NCBI GenBank assembly: GCA_036023115.1
Contig: JAYKKT010000090.1
Coordinates: forward strand, 36,107,501-36,171,500
DNA: 64,000 nucleotides
Source: Brasenia schreberi
Lineage: Eukaryota; Streptophyta; Magnoliopsida; Nymphaeales; Cabombaceae
Reading direction: 5' to 3'
In this document: in pieces, positions 46,901 to 58,337 of the stretch
Layout of the letters: each line of letters opens with the position of its first letter
Numbering within the stretch: the stretch's first letter is position 1
Made by a program: the position numbers and the translations under genes
Notes under the pieces: generated by a model
Seen by the model: the letters and a program-made list of their open reading frames with translations, nothing else
Database searches by the model: none
What the model was told of the DNA's origin: nothing

Positions 46901-49900
46901 AATTCTATGTGTAACATCTCCATCAATTCTTCCATCACTTTGAAAAATTGACCCTAGGTATTTAAAACTTTCCTTTTGGGGAATGTAATGTGTGCCAATT
47001 TTAATTTCTATGTCCTCTGAAGTAGCCAAATGATCAAACTTACATTCCATATATTCTGTCTTTGTTGTACTAAGTTGGAGGCCTTTGCTTTCTAATGTTT
47101 CTCTCCATAGTTCCAATTTTCTATTAACTTTTTCCTTAGACTCCTCCACTAATACAATGTCATCTGCAAATAACATATACCAAGGCACTTCATCTTGAAT
47201 ATGTTTTGTTAACTCATCCATCACCATTATAAATAAGTATGGACTTAAAGTTGGTCCTTGATGTAACCCAATATTAACTTCAAAGAAGTTTGTCGTTCCT
47301 TCATGAATCCTCACACATGTTTTTGCACCATCATACATGTCTCTTATAAAGTTAATATATGTCAATGGGATACCTCTTTTTTCCAATGTTCTCCAAAGAA
47401 CCTCCCTCGGTACTCTATCATAAGCTTTTTCTAGATCAATAAATATCATGTGAAGGTCTTTCTTTTTTGCTCTAAAATGTTCCATAAGACGTCTCAAAAG
47501 GTGAATCGCTTCAATAGTAGATCTGCCTGACATAAATCCAAATTGGTTCTCTGTTGTACTTGATACTTGTCTTAACCTATGTTCAATAATTCTTTCCCAT
47601 AATTTCATAGTATGGCTCATTAACTTGATACCTCGATAATTCGCACAATTTTGAAAGATAAGAAAAATTAGATTGTGAAAATATTAAAAGAAAGAAGAGG
47701 ACGACCATAAAAGTGTTGGAAAGAAACTATAAAGAATGATCTAATTTATATTGAGTTAATTGCTAGCATGACACACGATAAGGCCCGGTGAAAACAAAGA
47801 ATCCATGTAGCCGACCCCATCTAGTATAGAAAAAGGCTTAGTTGTTGTAGTTGTTACTTAATCCTGCTTCTTTTTAAATATTGACAAATATTGACTGCTA
47901 CCTCTGAAATGTCAAACCACCTTAAGGTTCTTGCTCTCCTTCTAACTTCTATTGATGTGATGCCAAAATTTTCAAATAGCCTCACTATGGATCTGATCTT
48001 TTGTTACTTTGAAAAATTTGTATTTCTTGAGAAACTATTGACAAAATCTTAGATTGTTTAAATCCTTTTTTAATAGTTAGAGAAGATCCCAAGTGCAACT
48101 AATAGTTTTCTTTTTATTTCCCATCTGGAAAAGTTTTTCTAATAATAAGACAAATAAAAGAGAAGACATTTGATTAGAGTTTCAAATAAAAACAACGTGC
48201 ATACAAACAATTGAGTCTGACTCTAGTGATTGGAGGGAGATCATAAGCAAGGCCTGATTTGTCTTGGATTCGTGGAGATTCAGATATGAAATTGAAGCAA
48301 GCAATTATTTTCTCATTGCATTGCCCACGGGTGGTGCCAGTCTTTTCAATGTTAGGCCTAATGAGTCCTATAACTAGGGACCTCCTTTCGCCCTATGAAT
48401 TTCGTGGTCGACCGAAAGGGAACAAAGGTCTCTTTCAGTTTGATAAGAAATGAAGGCATGCACTCTACCACGCTTTTCTTTTCGCGTGATGCATGCGGAG
48501 GAGTACCACCAGTCTTCAAATTGCTTGTTGAGAGACTGGGATAGGGTACACTAACGAGGTTCAGGGATACCTGGGGGAGCCATACTAGATGGGGTCAGCT
48601 ACAAGGATTCTTAGTTTCCATTAAGGTCAATCCTATGCCATGCTAACAATTAACTCAACAAAAACTAGATCATTCTTTATTATTTTCTTTAACACTTTTG
48701 TGGTTTCTTCTTTCTCTTTTAACTATCTAGTTTCTCACACCTTTTTATCGGAGCTTCGTTGGTCACCTTTGTATGTTTCAAATTATACAACAACAACAAC
48801 TAAGCCTTTTCCCATACTAGACGGGGTCGGCTACATGGATTCTTTGTTTCTACATATCCCTATCGTGTGCCATGTTAGCAGTTAACTCCCAATAAGCTAG
48901 ATCATTCTTTATTGTTTCTTTCCAACACTTTTGTGGTCGTCCTCTACCTCTTTTAATACTTTTCAAATTTAGTTTTTCTAACCTTCTTACAGGTTCTTCT
49001 TTTGATATTCTTTATATATGTCCAAACCATCTTAAACGATGTTATCTCATTTTATCCTCTATTGGTGCCACTCCTAATTTGTTTCTAATAACCTCATTAT
49101 GTATACGGTCTTTTCTTGTATGACCACTCATCCATCTCAACATCTTTATTTCTGTCACAGACATCTTTTGTACATGTTGATGATTAACTGCCCAACACTC
49201 AGAACCATAAAACATGGCAGGCCTAATTGCTGCTCTATAATATTTACCTTTTAACTTTAATGGTATCTTCTTATCACAAAGAATACCTAATGCTCCTCTC
49301 CATTTTAACCAACCAACATTAATTCTATGTGTAACATCTCTATCAATTCTTCTATCATTCTGAAAAAATTGACCCTAGGTATTTAAAACCTTCTTTTTGG
49401 GGAGTACAATGTATGTCAATTTTAATTTTTATGTCCTCTGAAGTAACCAAATGATCAAACTTACATTCCATATATTCTGTCTTTGTTCTACTAAGTCGGA
49501 GGCCTTTGCTTTCTAATGTTTCTATCCATAGTTCCAATTTTCTATTAACTTTTTCCTTAGACTCCTCCATTAATACAATGTCATCTGCAAATAACATACA
49601 CTAAGGTACTTCATCTTGAATATGTTTTGTTAACTCATCAATCACCATTATAAATAAGTATGGACTTAAAGTTGATCCTTGATGTAACCCAATATTAACT
49701 TCAAAGAAGTCTGTCATTCCTTCATGAGTCCTCACACGTGTTTTTGCACCATGATACATGTCTCTTATAAGGTTAATATATGTCAATAGGATACCTCTTT
49801 TTTCCAAAGTTCTCCAAAGAACCTCCCTCGGTACCCTATCATAAGCTTTTTCTAGATCAATAAATATCATGTGAAGGTCTTTCTTTTTTGCTCTAAAATG

Positions 49901-52900
49901 TTCCATAAGACGTCTCAAAGGTGAATCGCTTTAATAGTAGATCTGCTTGGCATGAATCCGAATTGGTTCTCTGTTGTACTTGATACTTGTCTTAATCTAC
50001 GTTCGATAATTCTTTCCCATAATTTCATAGTATGACTCATTAACTTGATACCTCGATAATTTGCACAATTTTGAATGTCTTCCTTATTCTTATATATGGG
50101 TATAAGTGTACTTGCTCTCCATTCCTTGGGCATCTTCTGATTTTTCCATATTTCATTAAATAGTCTTGTGAGCCAAGTGATTCCTATTTCTCCTAGTATT
50201 TTCCAAACTTCTATAGGAATATTATCTGGTCCTACCGATTTACCACCCTTCATATGTTTAAGAGCCTCTTTGACTTCATTCTTTTGAATATGTCTGTAGA
50301 AATTGTGGTTTATATACTTTTCTGACTTGGCTAAATCTCCTAAACTAATACTAACATCTTTATTTTCATTAAAAAGATTATAAAAATAGTTTTTCCATCT
50401 ATTTCTTATATCATCCTTTGCCACTAGAATTTTTTCACCCTCGCCTTTTATACATCTAACATAATTAAGATCTTTAGTTTTCTTATCTCTAGCCCTAGCT
50501 ATCCTAAAAATATCTCTTTCACCCTCTTTTGAGTTGAGTTTTTTATATAAGTCCTCCCAAATCTTAGCTTTTGCTTCACTAACAGCTTTTTTCGCTTCCT
50601 TCTTTGCTTTCTTATAAGCTTCTAAAGTTTCACTAGTTTTCTTGGTATAATGTAATTTATAATATGCCCTCTTTGCCTTGATTTTATTTTGTACTATTTC
50701 ACTCCACCACCAAGCTTCTTTTTATGCCGGTACACCTCCCTTAGATACTCCTAACACATCTTTCGCCACTTTCCTAATATGTATAGCCATATTGTTCCAC
50801 ATATCACAGGGTGTGCCAACATAATTCCAAACATCTCCTTGAAGGACTTTCTGTTTAAATATATCTTCTTTCTCGCTTTTGAGGTTCCACCATTTAGTCT
50901 GAATAGCTCGATGCACTCTTTTCTTCTTTGTCCATTTTTTTATTTGTAAATCCATAACTAAAAGTTGATGTTGGGTGGTTAAGCTTTCTCTTGGAATTAC
51001 CTTACAATCTTTACAACACGCTCTATCTTTTTTTCTACAAATAAAGCAATCAATTTGTGTTTGTGATAAGCCACTCTTATAAGTAATTAAATGTTCATCT
51101 CATTTTTTGAAGATTGTATTAACTATAAAGAGATCAAATGCCATAGCAAAATTTAAAATCTCCTTACCTTCCTTATTTATATCCCTAAAACCAAAGTTTC
51201 CATGAATCCCTTGATATCCTAATGCCTCTTTACCGACATGTCCATTTAAATCTCCTCCTAAACAAATCATCTCCCTTTGTGGAATATTTTGAAACACCTT
51301 ATCTAACTCTTCCCAAAAAACTATCTTTGTACTATCTTATAGTCCTACTTGGGGTGCATAAGCACAAACTATATTCAAAACCTCTCCTCCTAACACTAAT
51401 TTCAACGTCATGATTCAGTCACCATATCGTTGTATGTCTACTACTCTCTCCTTTAAATCTTTATTTATGATAATACCAACTCCGTTTCAAGCCTTTTCTT
51501 TACTTGAGTATCATAATTTAAAACGTGTATCCTCTATCTCCTTTGCTTTTTCTCCAACCCATTTTGTCTCTTGTAAACATAGAATATGAATCTTTCTCTG
51601 AATCATAGTATCTACCACCTCCATTAGCTTACCGGATAATGTTCCGATATTCCAAGAACCAATACGAATCTTATTATCTAGGACTAGCTTCCTTAGCCCC
51701 CCGCATCCGTCCATAATCAAAATGCGAAGACCCTCTCTGAAATTTTTTCACTACATTCGGGCGGCAATGTAGCGGGACTAACTTCTTTACCTGCACCCGT
51801 CCATGACGTGGGAACCCTCTTTGCAATTGATTCACTACATTCGGGCGAAAATGTAGTCGCCCTTGCTTACTTCTTATTGCATTCGGGCTCTGCAGCACGT
51901 CGCTAGGCGGGAATACCCCAAAGCAATGCTCATAATTTTTGTAATTCATGTTATAAAAATCTGACAAAGTTTTACGATGGCTGTCGAAAGCCTAACACAA
52001 CCCTCCTTTTTTCGGGCTTGGGACTGGCAATGCAAGGGTGATCCCTTACATGGCGGAGTTTTGTATGTTTCAGATTATCTTAAACAATTTATTTTATTTT
52101 ATTATCTATTGTTGTCATTCTCAATTTGTCTATGATAACCTTATTTGTAAGTATAATCTTTTTCTTGTGTGACCACATATCCATCTTAGCATCTTCATTT
52201 CTGCCTGGATATCTTTTTGCAAATATTGATGATTAACTGTCCAACCTCAACATGATATAACATAGCGAGTCTAATCGTTGTTCTATAATATTTACTTTTC
52301 AAGTTAAATGGTATCCTTTTGTTACATAAAATATGCAATGTACTTCTTCATTTTAACTGACTTATAGCCAACTCATAAAAGTATATAAGCTACAATTTCT
52401 ATCAGCATATTTAAAAGAATGAAGTCAAAAAGGCTCTTAAATATATGAAGGTTGGTAAATCTCTAGGACCAGACAATATTCCTATAGAAGAATAAAAAAA
52501 ATCTGAGAAGAGGTGGGGCTCACAAGACTATTTAATGAAATATTAAGAACCCAAAAGATGCCTGAGAAATGGAGAGCAAGTACACTTCTACCCATATACA
52601 AGAACAAGGGAGATATTTAGAATTGTTCGAATTATTGAGGTATCAAGTTAATGAGTTATAAGAAAGATTATCGAACGTAGGTTAAGACAAGTATCGAGTA
52701 CAACAGAGAACCAATTCAGATTCATACTCGACATATCTACTATTGAAGCGATTCATCTATTGAGACGTCTTATGAAACATTTTAGAGCAAAAAAGAATAA
52801 CTTTGAAATGATATTTATTGATGTAGAAAAAGCTTACGATAGGTACCAATAGATGTTCTTTTGAGAACCGGAAAAGAGAGGTATCCCATTGACATACATA

Positions 52901-54574
52901 AATCTTGTAAGAGACATAGGATGGTGCAAAAACTTGTGTGAGGACTCATGAAGGAATGACAAACTCTTTTGAAGTTAATATTGGGTTATATAAGGATCAA
53001 CTTTAAGTCCATATTTATTTATATTGGTCATTGATGAACTAACAAAACATATTAAAGATGAAGTACCTAGGTGTATGTTATTTGCATATGATATTGTGTT
53101 AGTGGATGAGTCGAAGGAAAAAGTTAATAGGAAATTGGAACTATGGAGAGAAACGTTAGAAAGTAAAGGCTTCCGACTTAGTAGAACAAAGACAAAATAT
53201 ATGGAATGTAAATTTGATCAATTGGGTACTTCAGAGGATATATAAATTAAGATTGATACACAATGCATCCCTCACAAGGAAAGTTTTAAATAAGTAGGGT
53301 CAATTTTTCAAAGTGATAGAAAAATTGATGTAGATGTTAAGCATAGAATTAATGCTGGTTGGTTAAAATGGAGAGGGGCATTAGGTATTCTGTGTGAAAA
53401 GAAGATATCATTAAAATTAAAAGGTAAATATTATAAAGCAGCGATTAGACCTGCTATGTTTTATAGTTATGAGTGTTGGGTAGTTAATCATTAATATGTG
53501 TAAAAGATGTCCGTATCATGAATGATGATGTTGAGACGGATGAGTAGTCACCCAAGGAAAGACCGTATACATAATGAGGTTATTAGAAACCAATTAGGAG
53601 TAGCACTAAAAATGAGGAAAAATCGTTTAAGATGGTTTGAACATGTAGAAAGACGATCAAAGGATGTTCTCGTAAGAGGATCAGAAAAACTAGATTGTGA
53701 AAATGGTAAAAGAGGAAGAGGACGATCACAAAAGTGTTGGAAAGAAACAGTAAAGAATAACCCAGTTTATATTGAGTTACCTGCTAGCATGACACATTAT
53801 AGGACCGGAAACAAAGAATCCTTGTAGCCAACCCTATATAGTATGGGAAAAGGCTTTGTTGTTGTTGTTGGTATTAGTAACATCAGCATCACAAAATGAC
53901 CCTTGTTTGTATGTCATATAATCAACTATTCCAAATACTGGTAATGTTAAGTCTGTCCTTGGTGAAAAATGTAATAAGTAGAGACGTCGTCATCAAACAC
54001 GGAAAATAAAATAATCAGGTTTTCATTTATATCATTTAAGGCAATAATTCTAATTTACCTAGTCAAAAAAGTCATTTTCTTCAGGCTAAGTAAACTGATT
54101 TTTTTTATCCTAACATCACCTCTTTTTTCTTCTTCTGATTCACATTTGATAGATTCGTAGATTAAGAATCCAACAAAGAATTAAAAGTGCAGAGCTTAGC
54201 ATTTTAAGCGAGGAGAAGGAAAATGAACTTCCTAATTTCCCATCCTTTATACCGTTTCTGCCTCCATTGGTGAGTTTTCTTTTTCATAGTAAGTTCCAAA
54301 GAAGCAAAGAATGACAACATTTGCAAAGCATGCTGTCATATATACACACACATGCATATGTGTCTGTGTGCATAAGCACATGTGCGCCTGTGCACAGATT
54401 GCTGTTTTATGATGCACTGTTCTGTCTAGTGTTTTTATTTTAATTAGAAACGGTATGCTAAATTCAGACAACCGTGTCATGAACCAGACTCCGGCAAACT
54501 TGCGGGTGTACTACGCAACATGTTTTTCCCTCATTGGTGGTATTATACTTTTTGGTGGCCTACTTGCTCCAACT
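43985..54574 (+). CDS. OR: ORANGE (OR), plastid DnaJ-like carotenoid regulator, first four exons
   Basis: Exons 43985-44208, 45787-45901, 54153-54269 and 54488-54574 join in frame through GT-AG introns. Start ATG 43985 gives MLCGNRFL, like other OR proteins; the first ~60 residues are basic and Ser-rich, a plastid transit peptide. Then come the conserved [20 protein letters not shown] region, [38 protein letters not shown] and the first membrane segment [22 protein letters not shown] stabilises phytoene synthase in plastids and promotes chromoplast formation. The Arg altered in golden melon (R90 in Arabidopsis numbering) is present here as CGA at 45869-45871, so this is the ordinary allele at that site. 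Intron 2 (8.25 kb) holds four nested LINEs and part of a fifth; intron 4 runs past the window edge. The second membrane segment and Cys-rich zinc domain are not in the window. Confidence 0.92.
44209..45786 (+). other. OR intron 1
   Basis: The intron starts GTAACG and ends TTGCAG. The motifs CTCACTCCCATCTTATAAA and CTCATTCACATGGAG occur in two similar stretches (about 44.39-44.52 and 44.64-44.77 kb), suggesting an old local duplication of about 120 bp or more. No other feature was recognised. Confidence 0.5.
46367..47655 (-). mobile_element. RTE LINE, 5'-truncated, inserted into an older LINE (copy C)
   Basis: This 1.29-kb insertion begins with the complementary tail (CAA)n at 46367 and covers the RT C-terminal two thirds to the 3' end. 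It is flanked by AGATAAAAAAAATTA (46352-46366) and AGATAAGAAAAATTA (47656-47670), a 15-bp TSD with one mismatch. Both TSD copies are part of the older LINE. Confidence 0.9.
46413..47620 (-). pseudogene. LINE reverse transcriptase fragment (copy C)
   Basis: An uninterrupted RT frame runs from 47620 to 46736 (294 codons) with [34 protein letters not shown] and the catalytic FADD (47165-47154). One base is missing near 46780 (TGTTGGCAG for TGTTGGGCAG), after which the rest reads in the adjacent frame to 46413. The endonuclease half is absent. Confidence 0.85.
49355..51720 (-). pseudogene. LINE endonuclease-RT ORF (copy D)
   Basis: Endonuclease blocks ([20 protein letters not shown]) occur from about 51.67 to 51.0 kb. 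RT blocks include [10 protein letters not shown] (about 50.05 kb), [13 protein letters not shown] (about 49.85 kb), LHQGSTLSP and FADD (about 49.59 kb). The frame is broken at several places, including a stop just upstream of FADD (TAG near 49603), a shift near 49918 and breaks near 50724, 51100 and 51350. The active-site residues survive. Confidence 0.87.
51750..52056 (-). other. Structured 5' leader of LINE copy D
   Basis: The outermost hairpin pairs 52030-52038 (ATGCAAGGG) with 52043-52051 (CCCTTACAT) around a 4-base loop. Farther in, CACTACATT (51833-51841) pairs with the AATGTAGT segment around 51850-51857, and a second repeat follows toward 51750. Confidence 0.75.
52361..53872 (+). mobile_element. 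Old RTE LINE, 5'-truncated (copy E)
   Basis: The copy begins in the linker before RT (CAACTCATAAAAGTATATAA) and ends ATGGGAAAAGGCTTTG(TTG)n at about 53858-53871. It is heavily mutated: the RT frame is split into short pieces (53024-53245 and 53522-53827). The RT active site reads FAYD, not FADD, at about 53080-53091. It abuts the old minus copy and lies in OR intron 2, about 280 bp before exon 3. Confidence 0.85.
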
Positions 54575-54927
54575 GTAAGTATTTTATGCCGATGCAGTAC
54601 TGATGGTATATACAGATGTTCACACTTCTTCCTACTTCCTAGTTCCTATGATACTTTCTTCTACATCTTTGTGCCTGCCTAGTCATAAGGTTTTGAATCC
54701 TCCATATCACTTGATTAGATGTATGAGCAACAATTATATTCATATCTGCCTTGGTGAAAATTTTTGCATCTCAAGTGTGATACAACATATTTGGATTTCA
54801 TGTGCATGCTTCAATTTTATATTGTTAATCATTCTGTTGCATTGGTCAAGTTAACAAGAGTAGCATAAATAATCATGACTACTGTGTTAAAGAAATATTT
54901 ATTGATACCACTGGAGATCAACTCCGC

Positions 54928-54953
54928 CCATGTAAGGGGTCACCCTTGCATGG
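54928..54953 (+). other. 5'-terminal hairpin of LINE copy F
   Basis: CCATGTAAGGG (54928-54938) pairs with CCCTTGCATGG (54943-54953): 11 bp with one T-G wobble and the loop GTCA. The same hairpin is found in copies D and G. Confidence 0.85.
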
Positions 54954-55655
54954 CCTGTCTCAAGTCTGGATAAAGGAAGAGGGTTGCGTTAGGCTTCTGA
55001 CAGCCAACGTAAAACTTTATTGGATTTTTATACTATAGATTACACAAATTATGAGCATTGCTTTGGGGTATCCTCGCCTAGCGATGCGCTGCAAAATTCG
55101 AATGCAGTGAAAAGTAAGCAAGGACCACTACATTTTCGCTCGGATGTAGTGAAACAATTGCAGAGAGAGTTCCTACATCATGGACAGGTATGGGTAAATA
55201 AGTTAGTCCCGCTACATTGTTGCTCGAATGTAGTGAATAATTAAGAGAGAGGGTCTCCACATTTTCAATATGGACAAATGCGGGGGCTAAGGAAGCTAGT
55301 CCTAGATAATAAGATTCATATTGGTTCTTGGAATATCAGAACATTATCCGGTAAGCTAATGGAGGTGGTAGATACTATGATTCAGAGAAAGATTCATATT
55401 CTATGTTTATAAGTGACAAAGTGGGTTGAAGAAAAAGCAAAGGAGATAGAGAATACATGTTTTAAATTATGATACTGAGGTAAGAAAAATGCTCGAAACG
55501 GAGTTGGTATTATCATAAATAAAGATTTAAAAGTTAGTGTAGTAGAGATACAATGATATGACGACCGAATCATGACGTTGAAATTAGTGTTAGGAGCAAA
55601 GGTTTTGAATATAGTTTGTGCTTACGTACCCCAAGTAGGCCTAGAAGATAGTACT

Positions 55656-55920
55656 AAATCCTGTAAATGTCGTTTTGGGTCTTTAGATTAGGTTGTGTTC
55701 TCTTAGTAGTATTTAATTATTCTTAGAGGTAATTTAGTCATTTAAGTTAGATAGATTATATATATCTAGATTAGGGCTAATCCTCATATGAAGTGAAGAA
55801 AGGCTGGACGGCAGGCCTAGGGGAGTCACGTTGAATCTTGGGACAGATTGGAGGCATGTCTCCAATCTGTCACAGTTTGTAAGTATTATTCTCTCCATTT
55901 AATGATAATTTTTATCAAGT
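55656..55920 (+). mobile_element. Solo copia-type LTR in LINE F
   Basis: From about TG 55662 to CA 55917 this resembles the LTR of the 11-15.8 kb copia element in layout and wording: TTTAGTCATTTAAGTTAGAT, GATTAGGGCTAA, a GGCAGGC block, GATTGGAGGCATGTCTCCAA, and TTTGTAAGTATTATT. No PBS or coding sequence is attached, and no clear TSD was found, consistent with the deletion of LINE sequence at this point. Confidence 0.65.
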
Positions 55921-56352
55921 AGGAGAGTTAGCTAAATAAAAAAGTATATAAATCACAATTTCTATCAACGTATTTAAAAGAATGAAGTCAAAGTGGCTCT
56001 TAAACATATGAATGGTGGTAAATCTATAGGACTAGACAATATTCCTATAAAAGTTTTAAAAATCGTAGGAGAGACAGGAATGACTTGGCTTACAAGACTA
56101 TTTAATTAAATATGGAGAAACCAAAAGATCTCGAGGAATGGAGGGTGAGTACACTTATGCTCATACACAAGAATAAGTGAAACATTCATAATTGTGCAAA
56201 TTATTAGGGTATTAAGTTAATGAGTTATACTATGAAATTATAGGAAATAATTATCGAATATAATTGAACCAATTTAGATTCATGTCAGGCAGATCTACTG
56301 TTGAAGCGATTCACCTTTTAAGATATCTTATAGAACATTTTAGAGCAAAAAG

Positions 56353-57021
56353 CTAAGTTACACAGATACTTATAAGGGGTGGAATGTCGACCTCGACACG
56401 GGTGCGACACCGACACCGTGTCGGTGCGGCATGGCAAAAGAAAATTGCATTTTTTTTTATAACTCATGATTCTGTCATCTATGGTGTATTTATCCTGTAG
56501 AACCCAATAAAAAAGGGAGTAATCCGTGAAAACGATGAAACTGAAGACTCTTAGTGGACTTGTGACCTTATCTCACATGATGACCACCTGAGTTACCTCA
56601 CCATAGTTTCCAAAATGCTCATTCAGCTTGTCTTCCATCATCTCCCATGAAACTCCGCCAATGACCATAAAAAAATAGCTCAATGCGGACCTTCTTCACT
56701 TCCTTTTGTGTGGATATTTCACGCTTCAAAATCTGGTATCGATTTTGAAGTTCAGGTCTTTTTGGATAAATGGGGCCGGATAGTGAAGATTGATTTGTGT
56801 ATTATGATGAAAGTAGTAGTTGTTTACCATTTATGTGTTTTGCTTTAATATAAAGTTGTGTACTTACTATTGTCATATACTTATGTTAATTGATGTCTCA
56901 CTTGTTGTAACTTGAATATTATATATAATATATAATATTATATACCCTAGCCGTGTTGCTGCACTCAAATTTTTTGAAATTTGCCGTAGCCCGCACCCGC
57001 ACCTGCACCCGTGTGACATAG
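56353..57021. mobile_element. Non-autonomous hAT-like element, 669 bp
   Basis: The element is flanked by the 8-bp TSD GCAAAAAG (56345-56352 and 57022-57029), and removing it restores the LINE sequence. The inverted ends are CTAAGTTACAC and GTGTGACATAG (two mismatches). Near both ends lie CACCG and GTGCGG-type repeats, including the palindrome CACCGACACCGTGTCGGTG. It encodes no transposase. Confidence 0.82.
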
Positions 57022-57915
57022 GCAAAAAGGAAAGACCTTAATATGATATTTATTGATCTGGAAAAGCTTACGATAGAGTACCAAGGGAGGTTTTTTTTGG
57101 AGAACTTTGGAAAAAAGAGGTATGCCATTGACATACATTGTACAATGGTGCAAAAACATGTGTGAGGACTTATGAAGGAATCAAAGACTTCTTTGAAGTT
57201 AATATTGGGTTACATCAAGGACAAACTTTAAGTCCATACTTATTTATAATGGTGTTTAATTAATTAACAAAACATGTTCAAGATGAAGTATCTTGGTGTA
57301 TGTTATTTGCATATGACATTGTGTTAGTGAAGGAGTTTAAAGAAAAAGTTAATAGAAAATTGGAACTATGGAGAGAAACATTAGAAAGTAAAGGCTTGAG
57401 ACTTGGTAGAACAAAGACAAAATATATGGAATATAAGTTTGATCATTTGGTTTATTCAGAGGAGATAGAAATTAAAATTGACACACATTGCATTCTTTTA
57501 AAGGAATGTTTTAAATACTTAGGGTCAAATTTTCAGAGTAATGGAAGAATTGATGGAGATGTTATACATATAATTAATGCAGGTTGGTTAAAATGGAGAG
57601 AAGCATCATGTATTCTTTGTGACAAGAAGATACCATTAAAGTTAAAAGGTAAATATTATAGAGCAGCAATTAGACCTATCATGTTTTATGGTTCTGAGTG
57701 TTGCAGTTAATCATCAACATATATAAAAGATGTTTGTGGCAGAAATGAAGATGTTGAGATGGATTAGTGGTCATACAAGGAAAGACCATATACATAATGA
57801 GATTATTAGAAACAAATTGGGGGTAGCACCAATAGAGGATAAAACGAGAGAATATCATTTAAGATGGTTTAAACATATAGAAAGAAGATAAAAAAAGCGC
57901 CTATAAGAAGGTATG

Positions 57916-58337
57916 CCCAGAAATCGAGGATTGTATCCACCAACCCAAACAACATTAAGGATAATCAAAGGATATCATCCTAGGGATTACTCCGACAAAC
58001 AAAAAACTTCATTTGTGCGGTTGAATGGTGGATCTGCTAGTCTCTTGGATCTTCTCCTCCACTAGTGATGATTTATGAGGGATCGGTGGATCAGTCATAC
58101 TCTGATACCATGTTAAAGAAATCTTTATTAATAATAAATGAGAATAAATACAAAAACCATTGAAGACGTCTTCGAGACAGCAACACCAACTTTGCCATTA
58201 TTCGGCAACCCTCCAGGCTGCCCACATATTCTTTTAATAAACCCTAAGAGTGCTACTTAATATTTATAAGGGCTCTTTTAACTTGAAAGACTGATATGCC
58301 CTTAAGCTTAAAGACATTTAAACAAAAGACATTAAAC
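57916..58337 (-). mobile_element. Copia LTR and PBS remnant
   Basis: On the minus strand an LTR (about 58337 to 58111, closing CTTTAACA) is followed at once by TGGTATCAGAGT (58110-58099), the initiator Met-tRNA primer site, and about 190 bp of internal sequence that stops at LINE F. The outer LTR edge is approximate. Confidence 0.65.

Larger units (their letters stand above)
46233..47856 (+). mobile_element. Old RTE LINE fragment split by a younger LINE
   Basis: The 3' end of an old plus-strand copy reads 46233-46366 (GAGGTTATTAGAAACCAATT.. to GAAGATAAAAAAAATTA) and resumes at 47656-47856, ending AAAAGGCTTAG with a TTG-type tail. The gap is a minus-strand insertion. It lies in OR intron 2. 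Confidence 0.85.
48787..52060 (-). mobile_element. Full-length RTE LINE (copy D)
   Basis: This 3274-bp element is flanked by TTGTATGTTTCAAATTAT (48769-48786) and TTGTATGTTTCAGATTAT (52061-52078), an 18-bp TSD with one mismatch. The 3' (CAA)n complement starts at 48788, and the 5' end reads AACTCCGCCATGTAAGGG on the minus strand. It carries the complete structured leader, the endonuclease, the RT and the tail, so it defines the length of the family. It sits in OR intron 2, antisense to OR. Confidence 0.92.
48579..52360 (-). mobile_element. Old RTE LINE fragment split by a full-length LINE
   Basis: The 3' end of a diverged minus-strand copy lies at 48579-48786 (CCATACTAGATGGGGTCAGC..), and its upstream part resumes at 52079-52360. 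The full-length LINE 48787-52060 is inserted between them. The old copy is 5'-truncated near 52360. Confidence 0.8.
54920..57915 (+). mobile_element. RTE LINE with intact 5' end, interrupted twice (copy F)
   Basis: The 5' end AACTCCGCCCATGTAAGGG starts at 54920. The leader and endonuclease start run to about 55655. After an LTR insertion the copy resumes at about 55921 in the linker, so about 1 kb of endonuclease is lost. A hAT-like element splits it at 56353-57021. RT continues to about 57915, where a minus-strand LTR remnant replaces the 3' end. An RT frame of 136 codons is open at 57300-57710. Its active site reads FAYD (57308-57319), as in copy E. Confidence 0.85.

Noticed and set aside
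54920..55060. HDV-like self-cleaving ribozyme at the LINE 5' end
   Set aside because: Such ribozymes occur at the 5' end of some LINEs and GCATGGTC resembles part of one, but the required nested pairing and start could not be drawn.
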